From Amoebidium appalachense (Eukaryota > Ichthyosporea), in NCBI GenBank assembly GCA_963693365.1, contig CAVNZM010000001.1, positions 10,478,001 to 10,542,000 on the forward strand: DNA of 64,000 nt, in the 5' to 3' direction. The stretch's first letter is position 1, and every line of letters starts with the position of its first letter. A program made the position numbers and the translations under genes. Positions 1 to 12,309 of the stretch are shown in pieces. Below the pieces are notes generated by a model that searched no databases, was not told the DNA's origin, and was given only the letters and a program-made list of their open reading frames with translations.

Positions 1-52
1 CAGATATTGTGTATGCACTACGTGTCTTGAAGTCGGCCCATGCGCGCGCGAG

Positions 53-55
53 TGT

Positions 56-94
<39 letters not shown>
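53..94. repeat. (GT)n microsatellite
   Basis: Nearly pure GT dinucleotide run upstream of the first gene. No coding value is assigned to the Val-Cys reading frame through it. Confidence 0.95.
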
Positions 95-96
<2 letters not shown>

Positions 97-394
97 CAAG
101 TGTTTGAGCAGTGCAGAGGAAGTAAGTTGCTATTCAAATGAAATGCAGAGCATTCATCATGACTCAGCCCTTCTTCAAATTCCCCTCCCGTTCCTTCCTC
201 CAGGTTTAACGGGTGCGGCAGAGCTCCAGGCATTCAGCCGAGGGTGGCAGGGGCCCGAGCTTACTATCTCCATGGGGAGGCCGACATAGGCCTTTCGAAG
301 TGGGCACATACCGTCAAAGTCTTGAGCTGTCATTCAAGTGACTGATGACACTTAAACTTGATACTTGAAAAGCGGCACCAATCGATCTTTTACT

Positions 395-491
395 ATGGCC
401 TCTAACGGCCATCACTCCACCGGACTGGCGACTCAGCTGTGCAGAGCAGTCCTGGGTCTGTCTGTGCTGGCCCACCTGTGTACAGCCTCAG
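395..491 (+). CDS. Exon 1 of secreted-protein gene (signal peptide)
   Basis: ATG at 395 opens 32 codons plus one base, ending at a consensus donor (CAG|GTGAGT, GT at 492-493). The peptide begins MASNGHHSTG and runs into a hydrophobic stretch, AVLGLSVLAHLCTAS, typical of a eukaryotic secretory signal peptide. The exon ends in phase 1. The next acceptor that fits is at 5246-5247, where the split codon G|CC gives Ala and the frame continues into exon 2. The gene is not recognised. The 5' UTR and promoter were not resolved, and upstream exons cannot be excluded. Confidence 0.75.
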
Positions 492-662
492 GTGAGTTGA
501 GATGTTTGAAACACGAGAATCTGTAAAAAGAATGCACCTTGTTACTGTAATACACCACTCATTCTTGAAAATTTGTGTCAGTGTGTTTGGAATTCATCTT
601 AACGGCTTCCCCCACCACTCAGTCTCAGTCTGAGCTCGACACAGTTTTAGGAGTCCCAGTGC

Positions 663-1002
663 CTCCCCCTCCCCCCCCCCCCCCCCCCCCCCCCGGGTGC
701 TGTTTCTCTATATTTCTCAGCCCTTTCTTCCAACTGCCATTAAGTTTGAACAGAAAAAAACAATATTTTGAGCAAAAATTGTCATTGTGCAGATTTAACC
801 TAGCTTGCTACGAAGTCTTGGTGCTTGGATGGGAAGATTGCAGGGTTAAACAATTCTCACGTCTGATAATCCAGTTGCACATATTTACTCATTCATTCAT
901 TCATTTACTTATTTATTTATTTACTTTTATTTTGATCCGGAGGGGGCGAGGGAAGGGAAGGGGAGGGGGGGGGGGGGGAGGGGGGAGGGGGGGGGGGAGG
1001 GT
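663..1002. repeat. Poly-C tract, ATTC/ATTT repeat and poly-G tract
   Basis: Inside intron 1 of the secreted-protein gene: a C run at 663-694, an ATTC/ATTT tetranucleotide stretch near 888-927, and a G-rich run at 961-1002. No coding signal. Confidence 0.9.
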
Positions 1003-1766
1003 CCAAAACCCATGTATCTGAACTAAGGCTTACTCACTAACTTGAAACCTGTACGGTGACACAGCTGTGGAGAATACACCTGTTAACATAGTACCTTCCC
1101 ACCCGGAATTCCATCACCGTGCAAGACGCCAGTTTCTAGGAAATGCAACAACAATTAATCCAGGCGATCGTAGGTATCCCCATTCAATTATAACCCGCCG
1201 GGTGAGTTAGTATCAGAATTCACAGTAACCTTGGAGGAATGGGCGGACAGATTTTGTCGAGTGCTTTCGAAATGAAGGTGTGTGCCCCCAGTTTTTAAAC
1301 CTTTGAATTGCGTTAAACAAAAGGGAGTGGCTGCGGCCGTCACAGATACGTAGTGTGTATCAGATGCTGGGCTCAGTACTTATTATATGATAGGTTTCAA
1401 CTCCCAGCGTGCATGGTTGCCTGATTTGTTTAATTCTCAAGGTGTGGGACCCACCACCAGCTGCCAAAATTTTCACGGTTAAGGTGTGCCGGGTATTTCA
1501 TGCTCCGGCTCTTGTTAGTGCATCTGATTTTGCGGTGACAGGCAGGGAGTAGGCAGGCTGAAGCTCCTTGCCTTTGCCCCCCCCTCCCCCTCCTCCCTTC
1601 CCTCCCTCCGGAGCCCGGCCCCGAGAATGGGTTCTGCTTGTGTTGCATCTTGGCTAGTTGCACACATCTCCGTAATGTGCTGCTCTCCCTCTTTTGTTCT
1701 GTGTGCATACACTCTGTGTTTTTTGTGTTGCACCATGTCCGTTATGTGTGTTGTAACCGCATTCAA

Positions 1767-1868
1767 CCCCCCCCCCCCCCCCCCCCCATCCCCCCCCCCC
1801 CCCCCCCCCGGGGGGGGGGGGGGGGGGGGGAGGAGAATCGCACACATATCACACACACACACACACAC
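1767..1868. repeat. Adjacent poly-C and poly-G blocks followed by (CA)n
   Basis: About 42 bases that are C except for one AT are followed directly by about 24 G, then by a short CA run (1847-1868). The C and G blocks are complementary and can fold into one long hairpin with almost no loop. Confidence 0.9.
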
Positions 1869-2066
1869 GGCCACACACACTGTGTGGCACCGTGATGCAA
1901 ACACACCCATGTGTTTGCCCTTTCTCACCATATATGCCCACGAATACACACTTTTTACAACACTCCACCAGCAGCGCTGCTACCGGGCACATATACCCTC
2001 AGCATGTGTATTCTGCGCCACGCTCACCCATACTTACATCTCTTTTATCATACGCAATGCTCTTAC

Positions 2067-2803
2067 TGTTATTTTGTGTGGGTAAACGGAGAAGCAGAGA
2101 GCACAGATGGGTGTTATGATATACACAACACAGAGACACACGGGAAAAACACAACCGGAGAGGTGGAACGATTTCTGGAACCATAGGAAATGAATACGAC
2201 TGCTTTAGATTTATTCCAAGATGAAGTCCCTTTTATACTTGGGAATGTGAAAACGATAAACCAATCAAAAGAACGAAAACTCTATTTTCCAATCAAAAGG
2301 ACGAAAACTATGAGTGTAAAATATATCGATTAAAATGTCTGTCGACACATAGAATATAAAACTCAATCCTCTAATGAAAGAAACTTCTAATAAAAGCACG
2401 GAAACATTTAACAAAATGAAACCACTTATGTAACTATTAATTCATAACATACATTTATACATGTTCTTATCATAACACGTCTAAATATAATTATTCCTAA
2501 TAGTTGGAGAACATAGCACAATGCTATGTCGTGAGAAAGGAATGAGAAAGGAATGTAAGTTACTATATTTGGGAAAATACAAACGAGATATGATTGGATG
2601 ACATATATAGATTTTGACACAAACGACAATACGTGTGCGCGAGCTAAGTATGTCGATACGTACACAGATCTAAGATGTCGTGTACACGGAAACAGAAAGG
2701 AAAGAAAGAAATGAAGAAAGGAAAAGGAAACAAACTACAACAACTAATAAACAAATACAAAACTCAACTTCTAAGTCTTGCTGAGAATCAAGTGAAGATG
2801 ACA
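2067..2803 (-). repeat. 3' LTR of copia family A
   Basis: Starts TGTTATTTTG and ends GATGACA, directly before TCCCCACT, the complement of a polypurine tract. A second copy lies at 29393-30124 with high identity, which fixes the left boundary. Confidence 0.75.
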
Positions 2804-3240
2804 TCCCCACTCAAGGGTTGGAAGTTGGGTTCTCGTGAAGTTTGTTGATGTGACTGTTGATGTTAAGACTCTCACACATGTAGAAGCAGGTGCCGTGAAG
2901 TCACAGTCAAGTTTCCCCACTCGAGAAGACAATGGAGAAGACTTGAAGGTGCAAGCCGGGGAAGAAAACCAAAACGGAAGAAGCACACAACGACGGTTGC
3001 CTCTGAAGACTCGGAAGATGACGGTATATAAATATATATAGAAGAAAACAACTAGTGTATGTGTGACGTGTTGGTGGCTAATGATTTATACTGGGGACCA
3101 CCCAGATAAATACAAGGCATGAACATCCTGTGGACTGATTTATAAGTCACTGTTGGTCAACCAGTTAAGACACGGGGAATGAGCATCCCGAGGACTAGGT
3201 TTAGACTGGCAGTCAACCAGCACGCCATGGCTATAGATAA

Positions 3241-3479
3241 TTATTTATACTGGGACGCCATCCCAGTTCGACAGATATATAAGTCGAATATAAATGAAAA
3301 CCAATATATATGATGGTATATAAATAAACGACGGATGGTGGAGAAGAAGTCCCCACTGAAGATGCACACACTGAAGATCGATGGAGACAGCAGTAGACTT
3401 TCGTTGGGAGGTGTCTCTACACGGTGATGTGTAGACCACTGGCCAGTGCCCCAACCTACTTGAAGACCACTGTAGATGA

Positions 3480-3514
<35 letters not shown>

Positions 3515-5045
3515 GCACACTCAGTCACGAAGACTGAGTGAAGCACGGTGCTGCTCGTGGGAGGGCCCGGGCAGGGGCTTGGTGAAGATGTCAGCCACGT
3601 TGTCTTTGCTGGACACGTAGGTGACGACCACTCATCCCCACTCTTGATGTAGTCCTTCGTGTTGTGGTACCGGACAGCAATGTGTTTGGTCCGGTGCTTA
3701 ATGCTGTTGGTGTGCAGGAGGGCAATGGTGGACTGGTTGTCACAGTAGACGGGGGTGGGGTCGGTCATCGGGTAGCCGAGTTCACGGAGGAGATCACTGT
3801 GCCAGATGACGTTTTGAACAGCAGCATTGATGGCCAGAAGCTCAGCCTCGGTGGTGGATGTTGCCGTGATGGACTGTAGCTTCGAATACCATGTGATGGG
3901 TATGCCCTTGAAGAAGATGACGTATCCGGTGGTTGAACGACGGGTGTTGGGGCAGTTGGCAAAGTCAGCATCAGAATAACACTCCAGCAAGGGGGTGTTG
4001 TCGTCGGAAGCAGACTTGTCGTAGTGAAGGCCGAGGTTGGAAGTGCCGATGAGGTACCGAACTACACGGAGTAGACATTCCCATGCAAGTTTGGTGGGGT
4101 TGGCACTGAATCTACCGAGGTAGCCGATGGCAAAGGAGATGTCGGGCCGGGAACAACCGGAGCAACCCACAAAAGACGGCCGAGTAGTTCACGGTAGGGA
4201 ACCTTGATGGGTGGTGAGTCGTTCTCGTTGATGGTGATGACGGTGCCGACGGGAATGGGAGTAGCCTTGGGGTGAGCATCGTTGAGGTTGAAGTCTCTGA
4301 CGATGTCGTTGATGTAGGACTGTTGAAGCAGCTTGAGGTGACCGGGGGTGTGGATGAGCTGGGTGCCAAGGAAGATGTCGGGGAGGTCAACCTTGCAGAG
4401 AGCTGACTTCATGATGTGGTCTACTAGATCCTTGGTGTGGGAAGAGTTGGCCGTGCAGATGATGATGACGTCGTCCACATAGTTGCCAGTGAGGATGATG
4501 TCACCGTTGGGGAAGGTCTTGATGTAGACACATGGATCTGAACGGAGACGTTCAAGACCGTGAGCAAGGAGGACCTTGTCGAAGTACTCATACCAGGCCA
4601 GTGATGCTTGCTTGAGGCCGTAGAGTGCCTTCTTAAGTTTCCAGACCTTGTGCTCGTTGCCGGGGGTGATGAAGCCAGGTGGTGGCTCAATGTAGATGTC
4701 TTCTTGAAGAGGACTGTTGAGGAAGGCAGTTGAGACGTCGAGTTGATGAATCTCATGGTTGCCGTCCACACCGATGGCAAGGAGGGCACGGACGGAGGAG
4801 GACATCACCACGGGGGAAGAGGTGTCACCGTAGTCAACACCGTAGACTTGAGTGAAGCCCTTTGCAACACCACGAGCTTTGATCTTGGTGTCACCGGCTG
4901 AGTTGAGGACTTTCTCAGTCACAATCCACTTGAACTTGATGATGTTGGCACCAGGGGGGGGATCAACAATGGTGAAGACATCCTTGGTGATGAAGGCTTG
5001 GTACTCGGAGGTGAGGGCAGCTATGACGGCATCACCGTTGGGACC
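3241..5045 (-). pseudogene. Copia family A pol fragment (RT and RNase H), frameshifted
   Basis: Reading leftwards from about 5045, the frame shows copia RT blocks: FKWIVTEK, the catalytic-Asp block HQLDVSTAFLNSP, YGLKQASLAWYEYF and the YVDD box. A frameshift near 4160 moves to a second frame carrying RPDISFAIGYLGRFS, the RNase H blocks ECYSDADFA and TSTTEAEL, and VYCDNQSTIALLH. The frame is lost again at about 3640, before the expected end of RNase H, and a poly-G run (3482-3513) follows. The integrase and gag portions are absent. The copy cannot encode an active protein. Confidence 0.9.
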
Positions 5046-5247
5046 GTTTCTACCCACCCACCCACCCACCCACCTACCGACCCTCCACCCTCCTCCTATA
5101 AACACATTCCCTTGCTCATTTCCATACTCGATCACACATTCGTTGGCACTCAGCCTTTCATAGGCTTTGTGCATGACCAAGTTGAACATAATGATTATCG
5201 AGAGCGGCCAAAATCTAATTTATGCTGACTAACTGTCGTACCCACAG

Positions 5248-6126
5248 CCTGGTTTGTGGCCCCCAACACCCCCGCCACAGGCAACACTTTCCTCTACATG
5301 GTTAACTTTGACGGCACCGGTACCAGTAATTGGAATGTCTTGCTCAACGACGCAAGCTACTTTGGCATCATACCTAACTTCGACAACTGGAACAATCTCT
5401 ATGCTATGCTCGGAGCTTCTGCTTACAATGGCAACTTCCGTATTGGAACCCGCCAGGCCAACGGGACATACACGTAGACACCCAATGTTTCGCAACGATA
5501 GAAGATCCGACACATCGCAGCCGACACTCTCTTCCTCTACGGGGTGGATCACACCAACTCCAATATAGTGCGCTGCACCCTTCCGTGTAGTTTCAACCAA
5601 ACATGGACTGTTATTCCCCGCTCAGCAGTTCAGGGCGTCCGCAATGTGGTACGGATAGAGCTTGACGACACAAACGTGTATGTCACGTACAGTGACTATA
5701 CGATTGGGTACTGCCGGCGGGGCTGCCCAAACGGTCCCGAATTCGACATTCCTTCGCCGCCGCTTCGCTCTGTATTTTCAGATGGCATGCATCTCTACGG
5801 TACAGGCTACGTCCCGAACAACCTCAAATTCTACCAATGCCTAATGCCATGCACCAACGTGAGCCAGTGGGTTCTGTATACCTCCCTCTGGACTAACATA
5901 ATTTGGACAGACAACGTTAACGTCTTCCGCACGGGCACATCAGCCGACCAGCGAAACCTCGATGGTGTATACAACCAGATACGAGTGTACTACACGCCGT
6001 CGCCAGTGACGGCTACTAGCGTGTGGACCGACATGGTGTACCCTGCATGGTACCCAGGGTTTCCGAGTGGTTTCATCACACTGGGACAGAGTGTGCGGAG
6101 GGCGAAGCGGATACCGGGCGGTACAG
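5248..6126 (+). CDS. Exon 2 of secreted Cys-pair repeat protein (unrecognised)
   Basis: The acceptor at 5246-5247 follows a good branch-like CTGACTAAC. The donor GTAAGG starts at 6127. Both junctions are phase 1, so the exon is symmetric. It encodes about 290 residues after the signal peptide, beginning WFVAPNTPATGNTFLYMVNF. Repeated blocks contain paired cysteines three residues apart (RCTLPC, YCRRGC, QCLMPC), each followed by an aromatic/Trp-containing strand, suggesting a repeat fold such as an extracellular beta-propeller (inference only). Two in-frame stops, at 5475-5477 and 5499-5501, interrupt it. The frame shifted by -1 is open across 5474-5513 and reads naturally, after which the original frame resumes. 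This means two compensating indels, assembly errors or early decay. Further exons must lie downstream but were not located. Confidence 0.7.
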
Positions 6127-6913
6127 GTAAGGATTCCAATCACTTGTGTGTGTCTGTCCATGAATGTTAACGACTTAGCCGGCCAATCACTAATTAATGT
6201 CCAAGTAGGGGCACTAACGAGGGCCCGGAGAAGAAAAAAAGTGGTATGCCAAATTTAGGGCCTAGATTCGATTGAGACAGCTATCAAACACACTTTTTGT
6301 GCACGATCATAAGGCGAACATTGAAAGGTTTTGATTGGTCATTGCGGCATTGTTCAGTTGATTCCCACCATCTTTGACGTCATGAAAACGCCTTTCAACC
6401 GCTTATTACTGCACACACAGAGCAATTTTTGGCCCCAAAAAATAGATATCAGCGTGTTAGGGAGTGTTGAATTTGTAGGTTTGGGGGGGGGGGGGGGGGG
6501 GAAGCGGTAGGCAGGAACTTGGACCCTTTTGAACCCCTCAGTATCCCCCCCCCCCCCCCCCCCCCCCTTCTCTTCCCCTCTTTTACATATATAACTGTTA
6601 GTAGTAGAAGCGACCATTTTGGAACCTCCAACCCCCCCCCCCCCCCCCCCCGGCCCTGGCTGGTCCGGTTTTCTAACTTCCATCGGCCCCCCTACTCTTT
6701 TCCCGCCTACATAGACCCCCCTTTCCCCCCCCCTCCCCCCTCCCCCTCCTCCCTCTCCCCCCCCCCCCCCCCCTCCCCGTTTCGAATACAGCGCTATCTA
6801 AAGACGGTAACAAAAGGGGCAATCACAAGATAATCACGCAATAAAACAAATGGAAAAAGATACCACACGACACTAGACCCGATGAAAGCATACACCTTGA
6901 AAAACTAAGCCTT
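6127..6913. repeat. Downstream intron with poly-G/poly-C tracts
   Basis: Sequence following the exon 2 donor. It contains a G run at 6484-6502, C runs near 6545-6567 and 6632-6651, and a C-rich stretch at 6716-6779. I saw no convincing exon. Confidence 0.6.
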
Positions 6914-7234
6914 ATGTCTCGCTTTATATATACTGACCGCCTCAACCATATTGCCAAATATGGCACTCGCAAATGTATAACACCTAAATACATATTACCT
7001 TCCTGTAGAACTGGTCTTTCTCTAGCTGATGGTATTATTGATCAATTACCACGCTTTTACTGTACACGTGCTATACAGTGGAGATCTAATAAGTATAAGG
7101 TGGCATCATTTGCATGCCCAAACAACACACACACACACCAGTTTAACCGGTCATGTATCGCCAAATATAGTTTGATAGACCACATAATACCGCAACACAC
7201 ACGTCACATTCACAACAGACACCCAGAAAGATAG
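6914..7234 (+). CDS. Uncharacterised 106-codon ORF, doubtful
   Basis: An open frame beginning MSRFIYTDRLNHIAKYG with A/T-rich codon usage unlike the GC-richer genes nearby. Composition is not obviously low-complexity until a CA run near the end. No motif, signal peptide or splice context supports it. It could be a chance ORF or an old transposon remnant. Confidence 0.15.
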   Translation: MSRFIYTDRLNHIAKYGTRKCITPKYILPSCRTGLSLADGIIDQLPRFYCTRAIQWRSNKYKVASFACPNNTHTHQFNRSCIAKYSLIDHIIPQHTRHIHNRHPER

Positions 7235-7354
7235 CCTACCTGTAAATTACAACATCCTTGATTTTATACTAAACACACGTAACTACGACCTGTTTATTAG
7301 ATGTATTGATTGGCTTGAGAAACACATCACTACAAAATTCTAGCGCACGCGCAC

Positions 7355-7465
<111 letters not shown>

Positions 7466-7969
7466 CCAGCTGATACCGAGTGTCCCAGGGGAGCCCCTTT
7501 TTTAAAAAAAGAAAAAAAAAAAAAAAAAAACCGGGGAACCCCAACTAATTGATTTCTCCTTGTAGTCTTTATGGTGTCTCGTAGAGAAAGTAAACCCTGA
7601 TATATAGTCATCACCCGACATCTATGTACGTGATCATGATATACCGCTGAGGGGATATTCCGAGCAAAACCCCCCCCATACCTGAGACTGGTTTCTCTTT
7701 GCCTCGAGTAAACAGCGTAAACCCCTGTTGCATATCCTATGCATCGATCCTAACCCTATGCATCGATCCGTGTTTGGAGAGAATATTAAATGCAGCACAG
7801 ACACATGTGGGCGAGCGTGGGCAAATAGCAAATTTGAGGGCATTTTACTAACTTAGGATAAAGTCTACGTCGTCCATTGCAACAGCATTGAAGATCTTTA
7901 TGACGATGAAGCGCATCAGTGTGAGCATGTGCGTACGTGCGTGCTTAACATGTTGCTTGCGTGCGTACG

Positions 7970-7977
7970 TGCGTGTG

Positions 7978-8057
<80 letters not shown>

Positions 8058-8060
8058 TGT
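7970..8060. repeat. (GTGC)n tetranucleotide array
   Basis: About 20 near-perfect GTGC/TGCG units, grading into GT-rich sequence. The Arg-Ala-Cys-Val frame through it is a repeat artefact. Confidence 0.95.
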
Positions 8061-8099
8061 CTGCATGCGTGTGTGCGTGCGCGCGTGTGTGTGTGCGTC

Positions 8100-8206
8100 C
8101 GTTTGTGTGTGTGTGGAGGGATGTGTGTGTGGAGGGGGGGGGTGGGGGGTGCACGGGATGGGTGGGTGGTTTGTGGTGGCGGTGGTGGCTGTTACAGTGG
8201 CGGGGA

Positions 8207-8244
<38 letters not shown>

Positions 8245-8680
8245 GGGGGGGGGGGGGGGGGGGGGGCACTGGGGGGTGGGAGGGGCCGGTGGGAGGGGGG
8301 AGGACTCCATGTGCTGTTTGTTTTTACTCGATCAAAAAATCAGATGCATTGTGCCATAGTATTGCGCTATATATATAGCATTCCAGCGTACACGTGTACT
8401 GGCAAGTACAGCTGCAGTATGCGCACACGTCTATTTAGTGCCGGACCGGGTACCAAAACTAACAATACTCTCCAGAGCGAGATACAGAGGCAAATAAAGG
8501 CTCGAATATATATAGTCCATGTGTTTTTTCCTTCCCTTCCCACCCCCCCCCCCCCCCCCCCCCCTCCCCCTCTCCCCCTCCCCCCCCCCCCCCCCAAAAA
8601 AAAAAAAGAAAAAAAAGAAAAAGAAAATAAAGAAAGAAAAGAAGGGGAAAAAAAAGGAAAAAAAAGAAAACCAGAAGTTC
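8100..8680. repeat. GT/GGT tract, 55+ base poly-G, then poly-C/poly-A block
   Basis: A G run spans about 8207-8266, broken by single A residues. At 8540-8600 a C-rich block is followed immediately by A-rich sequence to about 8680. Confidence 0.9.
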
Positions 8681-8699
8681 AAGGCTTGCACTTGGGCGC

Positions 8700-9859
8700 G
8701 AGCGCCTGGCAGCGAGCCTCGGTCCATGCATGGGGCCACATTCTGCTGCCAGATCTATCTCCAGGCTGTGCAATTAGTTAGATTGTGTTGAGGCGACTAC
8801 TGGCTAAGAAACAATCTTATAAATCATCCTTGGAAGTTTCCCTGGTTATTGACTTTTTTTAACTATGGTCGCTTATAAATTAACACAATGGGCCTATCAG
8901 GTCACATTTATAAAAAATACCCCCTGCGGGTAACGGGCGGTGCTACAGTACTGCATCCACCTCTCAGCATCTATAAACATGGTTTCGAACCCTGTAAAGA
9001 TCGCTTCAAAATGAACCTGATTGGTGCGCCACTCGATCAGTAAGCCAATGGGTTCGCAGAAAGCAATGCATTTCGACCAATCGCGCGGCTGATTCTATGC
9101 GCCAATCATTTTCTTCGACCGCACCATTTGCACAAATTCCTCCCGGAATCCTCCGAGCTGGGAAGTCGGGCAGGAACTTTTACGCTTGGGTCATGCAACC
9201 GGGGGAGAATGCAAATACTAAACACGAATCGCCTACATAAATATAATAAAAACTCAAAATAAGCATTTGTTTCTTTCATTTGTATCTTCTAGCATTCAGG
9301 GCCGTTGTGACAATCCTGCAAAAGCCCGGCACTCAAGGCGATCATCCGGGTCCAATCATCTTTCACTGTGCGTATCACCTTTGCATTCCTCCTCTGTTAA
9401 TGTTATGCCGCCACTATTCCGTCCGGGTCTGGGGGAGGAAACATGATCATCAACCGCACATACCGTCCCTTTATTCATTCTGAATGTTGCCATGACATGG
9501 AACACACTAACTTCTGAGTCAGTCCCTTAGGCGGGCGACTGTGCAGGCCAAGCTTTAGTTATCTCACTCACACTTAGTACCCCCATAAGCTGCTAGAAGT
9601 GTTGATCGCTCATGCTCATGGAGGTTCACTTGCGACACATGGCAAACAAGCATAGGCTTTTCAACACCATAGCTCTCTCACGCGCGCGCACACACACACA
9701 CACACACAGGCACACACACGCACACAACTCAGCAACACCTCCAGCCGATTCCGTAATGTGTGACACCGGTGTCACCGTTGAGTCCATTATTACACGATAA
9801 ACCCAGCAAATTCCACCTTTTTGCCGCTTTTGCAATAACCATTACAACCAGCCACGGCC
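8700..9859. other. Non-coding interval
   Basis: No supported gene. A short CA run lies near 9690-9725. This interval would contain the promoter of the zinc-finger gene, but I found no clear core promoter element. Confidence 0.5.
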
Positions 9860-11422
9860 ATGGATGACAATCACGATTTGGGTGAGGGGGAGGATGTGTC
9901 CATCCCCTCACTCACAGGACAGACAGCAAGCCCGGGCCACCTTGTCCCATGCCCGGGATGCAACAAAACGTTTTCCAGTGACGGTTCATTGCGCACACAC
10001 TTGCGCCGAAAACACACACTGGACAGGAAAATGCTTCCGTTCACACCACGCATACAGCGCAAACCACGGCAAACAGCCAGCATGCGTGACCCCTCACAGA
10101 GCCGGGAGGCAGTGCCCTTGTACGCAGGACGCAACGGTGTGGGCCGGCCAGCATCAGACAGCACTCACAGTTCCACCCCACCACCCATACAACCAGACAC
10201 CCCCACCGGTATAAACAGCAGCCCTTTCCCCGCGGGTGCGAAAGACACCAGAATCGCTGGGGTTTTGCACGAGAACGATTACATGTGTTTGGAGGCCGCT
10301 TTGGCCGCAGAAAACAGCGAGGCACCATCAGTTCCTTATGCCTTTGCCAAAAAACGATCACAGAGCAACCCAAACATTCTTCACAACAGCACAAACAACA
10401 CACAACCCGCACGGCTAACGCGCCCCAGGGACAAACAGTTGCAGCATCGTCATTCTCTTCCGGACGTGTTTTCTCGTTCGCGCTCTCGTGAAAGCATGAC
10501 CACGTCCAGCAAGTCTAGCGGGAAACTCCCATCCCGCAGTCCAAGCAACCAGCCCCCCCTCGACCCGTTCGTTCTTGGTCTGGACTCGAGCGCCGGTCTG
10601 ATTGCTAGCCCCAGCCGTGACGAGTTTCTGTTCCAGGGGTGTGAAGAGGACGCGAGTAAAGTGGCCCCAGCAGACAGCGGAAAACCAACACAGAACCGCG
10701 CGAAACACAAGGAGAATGGGGATGCCTCGTTTATTCTCGAGGACGCAAATCCAAGGCGGCATAGAGACCCGAGAGACCAACTCCACCTGCTGACATCTTC
10801 CCAAAGTGGCACTAACCACAACCACAACCACAACCACAACAGAACCAACGGTGCATACGGTGTGCACGACGACCACCACGACACATTGTCCTCACCCGGT
10901 TCTCCCGACACCCCACTTCCGGGCCGGGCCGGCATGCGGTTCACGTTCGAGCAGGCGCTCAACAACGTTTCATCGCCGCTTTTGGCCGACCTGGTGGCAT
11001 TCCAGTCCATATCAACACCAATGATCGATTTGGATTCGGGTCACGGTGACGTCCAGTCCGACTCAACGGGCCAGCCCGCGTGGCAGCCTCGGCCCGTATG
11101 GATTCAGTCGGCCCACGGGTCGACCACCGCCGGCTCGAAACTTAGCACCGTCCGTAGGCAATCACCAAAACACGACCTGTGGGCTCCTGCAATCGAAGGA
11201 ATAGAGTGGGAGATAATTGGTTCGCTTGAGGACGCGGCCACAAACGTGGCAGCCATCCAATCAAAACTCACAAACAGCCCGGAGGATCGGTCCTTCTCAC
11301 GCCGATTGAACGCAATAGTGCAGAAAATTCTGGATGGGCCAGGGCCCGGGTCGGACGGACGACCATTTTGGAGCGCATCTTTTGAGGCCGTGCTGATGTC
11401 ATGCAGGGCTGCTGCATGCTGA
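9860..11422 (+). CDS. Single-exon C2H2 zinc-finger protein, 520 aa
   Basis: Intact frame from ATG 9860 to TGA 11420-11422. Near the N terminus, residues 31-52 form one C2H2 finger (CPGCNKTF, then HLRRKH; Cys31, Cys34, His47, His52; C-x2-C-x12-H-x4-H). The remainder is Ser/Pro/Thr-rich and probably disordered, with an NHNHNHNH run in the middle. A more ordered C-terminal third contains MRFTFEQALNNVSSPLLADL and IEGIEWEIIGSLEDAATNVA. The GC-rich third positions differ from the surrounding AT-rich DNA, supporting real coding use. A nuclear DNA- or RNA-binding role is inferred from the single finger only. No closer family is recognised. A CA microsatellite begins about 30 bases after the stop. Confidence 0.8.
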   Translation: MDDNHDLGEGEDVSIPSLTGQTASPGHLVPCPGCNKTFSSDGSLRTHLRRKHTLDRKMLPFTPRIQRKPRQTASMRDPSQSREAVPLYAGRNGVGRPASDSTHSSTPPPIQPDTPTGINSSPFPAGAKDTRIAGVLHENDYMCLEAALAAENSEAPSVPYAFAKKRSQSNPNILHNSTNNTQPARLTRPRDKQLQHRHSLPDVFSRSRSRESMTTSSKSSGKLPSRSPSNQPPLDPFVLGLDSSAGLIASPSRDEFLFQGCEEDASKVAPADSGKPTQNRAKHKENGDASFILEDANPRRHRDPRDQLHLLTSSQSGTNHNHNHNHNRTNGAYGVHDDHHDTLSSPGSPDTPLPGRAGMRFTFEQALNNVSSPLLADLVAFQSISTPMIDLDSGHGDVQSDSTGQPAWQPRPVWIQSAHGSTTAGSKLSTVRRQSPKHDLWAPAIEGIEWEIIGSLEDAATNVAAIQSKLTNSPEDRSFSRRLNAIVQKILDGPGPGSDGRPFWSASFEAVLMSCRAAAC

Positions 11423-11449
11423 TTGGATGGTGTACTCTTGCCTTACACG

Positions 11450-11515
11450 TGCACACACACACACACACAGACACACACACACACACACTCACACACACAC
11501 ACACACACACACACA
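11450..11515. repeat. (CA)n microsatellite
   Basis: CA array with minor GA/TC interruptions just beyond the zinc-finger gene stop codon. Confidence 0.95.
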
Positions 11516-12309
11516 TGCAAACGCCAGCCCACTATACGTGCACGTTCATTACGGGTTTCTCTTTTTTACTTGATTTTACTAGAGTTCCAGGTATGAATAA
11601 TGCATCTGTATTAAATGTGAATATATATAGCTATCATTTGCTCTCCACATGGAAACACATAGGCACACACAAGGTACACTCGACGCCCGACACACCCACA
11701 AACACACACACGCGCGCGCACACACACCCGCACACACGAGATATGCCAACCTAATGATATTCTAAGGTATATGGATATATGGCCTCGGCCTCGTGCATTG
11801 CATGGCCGTGGTTTTAGTACCATTAATGTTTATAGGAATATATATCCGATAATAATCCTAAGGAGAGCAATCCATAATAATTCTAAGGAGAGCAAGTTTT
11901 GACAGCCGAATACATAAACGATACATCTTTGGTATCAGGCAAGATAGGCGCCTCAGTTCATGGACCCTTTTTCAGTAGCTAAACGGTAAATATATCTGAT
12001 GTTTTCTAGGGTGCTGGTCCCCTCTACATAAGTCATGCGGCAGATTTGCGCCACATATATATCACATAAATACATTTTCTCGAATATCAAGTTTTCATCA
12101 CAATGCTGTTGTCTGCGATGAGATTTCGTGGAGGCCACTTTTGCGCTCGATCTATGTTTCCAACGATTCTATACATACCAGTTTGCTAAAAACTTGGAGG
12201 GAAACTAAAAAAACGCAATACCACACCGACCCCTCCCCCCTCCTCTTCGTAGTTCCCTTTGCACATTTTACTGTGTATATGAATGGACCGAATTCGAACC
12301 CAATCCAGC

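Larger units (their letters stand above)
2067..5045 (-). mobile_element. 5'-truncated Ty1/copia element in intron 1
   Basis: Minus-strand copia-type element: 3' LTR at 2067-2803, then a 3' untranslated region, RNase H and reverse transcriptase. Homology stops near 5045, so the 5' LTR, gag, protease and integrase are missing. It sits antisense inside the long first intron of the secreted-protein gene. No target duplication could be matched, as expected if one end was lost. The element belongs to a different family from the copies at 15.9-21.9 and 42.5-49.2 kb: pol is clearly diverged and the LTR unrelated. It shares its LTR with 29393-30124. Confidence 0.85.
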
